Virus record (IMG/VR): IMGVR_UViG_3300030098_001704
Coordinates: 1 to 42,221 of that record
Origin: a virus
Length of the DNA: 42,221 bases
Direction: 5' to 3' (one strand)
Part shown: piece after piece, positions 41,012-42,221 of the stretch
How positions within the stretch are numbered: the first letter of the stretch is position 1
Layout of the letters: each line of letters opens with the position of its first letter
The notes under the pieces: model-generated
Database searches by the model: none
What the model was told of the DNA's origin: nothing
What the model saw: only the letters and a program-made list of their open reading frames with translations
Made by a program: the position numbers and the translations under genes

Positions 41012-41264
41012 GTGGACTACGCCTAGAGGAAAAACATTACAAGTAAAAAGACAAAACCCTTATGGTTTTCTTTGTTTCTATTTTAAAGAAGGTGGGCAAT
41101 TACCTGATGAATTATCTGGATCATATACTAGTTTTAAAGAAGTTCAAACAGCAGGAGATTGTTATATAAAGAAACAACCAACATTTTCTCGTGACCCTAA
41201 ATCCCCTAGACCAGAGTTAAAATTAAAATCAGATGCCAAGAAACAACAGCCTAAAAGTTTATAA
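40983..41264 (+). CDS. Small tail-associated protein (93 aa)
   Basis: 93 residues from ATG 40983, with GGAAGGA just upstream; an earlier in-frame ATG would lie further inside the adaptor gene. It overlaps the adaptor end by 29 bases and the nozzle start by 32 bases. Lys/Pro/Gln-rich C-terminus, no recognised motif. The position suggests a tail assembly role. Confidence 0.62.
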   Translation: MEERTVEDLEWTTPRGKTLQVKRQNPYGFLCFYFKEGGQLPDELSGSYTSFKEVQTAGDCYIKKQPTFSRDPKSPRPELKLKSDAKKQQPKSL

Positions 41265-42221
41265 TAGTTTTGTAGGTGGCCTTGTCACAGAAGCTACTCC
41301 TTTAACATTCCCTGAGAATGGAGTCACAGATACGTCTAATTGTATCTTTGATAAAAAGGGGGATATTCGTAGAAGACTTGGTATAGACTATGAATCTTCT
41401 GCTGCTCTTACTTCTAAAAGTTTAGCCGAAAGTAAATGGCAAACTAAAGCTGTAGGATGTTTTGAATGGGGTGAAGTAGGTGGAGATGGAGATAAAAAGT
41501 TTTTAGTAGTACAAGTAGATACTTTACTATACTACTATGATCTTGGAAGTACTCCTATATCTGGGAATTTAAAAAGTTTTACAACAAATCTAGCTTCTTT
41601 TGCTGCACCATCTGCTACAGATGTAGGTTCAGAACTAGTTAGTGTAGCTTTTGGTAAAGGTTTTCTTTTTATTACCTCTAAAAAACTAAAACCCTTTTAT
41701 GTTACTTACAATTCCAGTGGGGATTCTATCACTAATACTGAAATTGGTTTAAAAATTAGGGATTTTGATGGAGTAACAGAAAGTCCTGCCCTTGATATCG
41801 ATGAAGAACCTACTAGTTTAAGTACTTCACATAATTATAACCTTAGAAACCAAGGATGGGTTAGCCCAGGTGGGTCTGTAACAAATCCTATTACAACTTA
41901 CTACTCTAGTCAAAGTAAATACCCTGGAAATAATAAACAATGGTGGGTAGCTAAAGACAGTAGTGATAACTTTGACCCTGCTGAACTTACTAAAATATTT
42001 TTTGGTAATACATTAGCACCTAGAGGGCATTTTATTCTTGATCCTTTTAATAAAGACAGGTCTAGTGTTTCTGGGGTAGCAGGTATATCTGTAGAAACAA
42101 CAACAACTCGTCCTGAATCTGTTGCTTTCTTTGCTGGTAGAGCTTTCTTTGGTGGTCCTCCACAAGAAACAATGTCTGGTCATATTTTCTTTAGCCAAAT
42201 TATAGAAGATGAATCTAAAAT
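41233..42221 (+). CDS. Tail tube protein B-like protein, N-terminal part (continues at base 1)
   Basis: ATG 41233 (begins MPRNNSLKVYNSFVGGLVTE) opens a frame with no stop to the end of the window. From 42121 the codons repeat those at 1-98, so the gene continues into 1-1350. This part supplies about 296 unique residues of the roughly 745. The start, with its overlap on the previous gene, and the NGVTDTSNCIFDKKGDIRRR region are typical of podoviral nozzle-type proteins. Confidence 0.75.
   Translation, partial: MPRNNSLKVYNSFVGGLVTEATPLTFPENGVTDTSNCIFDKKGDIRRRLGIDYESSAALTSKSLAESKWQTKAVGCFEWGEVGGDGDKKFLVVQVDTLLYYYDLGSTPISGNLKSFTTNLASFAAPSATDVGSELVSVAFGKGFLFITSKKLKPFYVTYNSSGDSITNTEIGLKIRDFDGVTESPALDIDEEPTSLSTSHNYNLRNQGWVSPGGSVTNPITTYYSSQSKYPGNNKQWWVAKDSSDNFDPAELTKIFFGNTLAPRGHFILDPFNKDRSSVSGVAGISVETTTTRPESVAFFAGRAFFGGPPQETMSGHIFFSQIIEDESK
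42121..42221. repeat. Terminal direct repeat, right copy
   Basis: Right-hand copy of the 101-base overlap, one mismatch at 42219. The unique genome length is therefore 42,120 bases if circular. Confidence 0.9.

Overview
The window looks like one complete, lytic, short-tailed (podovirus-type) dsDNA phage genome, opened inside a tail gene. The last 101 bases repeat the first 101 with a single mismatch, and an interrupted reading frame joins across the two ends, so the unique circular length is 42,120 bases. The sequence is AT-rich. There is no integrase and no phage RNA polymerase. The replication set is a T7-type family A DNA polymerase, fused primase-helicase, endonuclease I, Cas4-like exonuclease, metallophosphoesterase and a B12-dependent class II ribonucleotide reductase. 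This resembles marine phages of the SIO1/cobavirus kind (Zobellviridae); that placement is inferred from gene content, not from a search. The host cannot be read from the sequence, but it must supply RNA polymerase and cobalamin.

Layout. The rightward late block starts at about 26.46 kb: two small leader genes, small terminase, a Lys-rich microprotein, large terminase, portal, scaffold, major capsid protein, decoration protein, a stalk and fibre cluster with two tandem fibre-plus-chaperone cassettes, four small membrane or coiled-coil genes, and the tail tube proteins. It crosses the contig junction into the internal virion proteins (1353-8580), a peptidoglycan-binding virion protein (8573-9811) and a lysis cassette (holin-like protein, GH24 lysozyme, Cys-rich microprotein; 10006-11059). 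The leftward block runs from 25.9 kb down to 11.15 kb: small early genes, a cytosine-C5 methyltransferase, primase-helicase, DNA polymerase, SSB-like protein, nucleases, phosphoesterase, ribonucleotide reductase, a half-size Na/Pi cotransporter, a SleB-type hydrolase and a DUF3310 protein. The blocks converge at a hairpin-rich terminator region (11.04-11.15 kb).

The divergent region (24.99-26.46 kb) holds most of the regulatory sequence: four tandem sites matching the sigma-54 -24/-12 consensus, two 34-bp direct repeats with degenerate copies, a GC-richer tandem-dyad element, a hairpin over the Shine-Dalgarno of an early gene, and sigma-70-type promoters. Other near-perfect host sigma-70 promoters precede the SSB-like gene, the scaffold operon, an antisense membrane-protein gene and the methyltransferase operon.

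Most genes overlap or abut (ATGA, TAATG), which suggests long translationally coupled operons. More than ten reading frames under 60 codons are called here from start/stop overlap and ribosome-binding sites. The items most worth following up are the sigma-54-like array, the half Na/Pi transporter, the Cys-rich protein in the lysis cassette and the duplicated fibre/chaperone cassettes.
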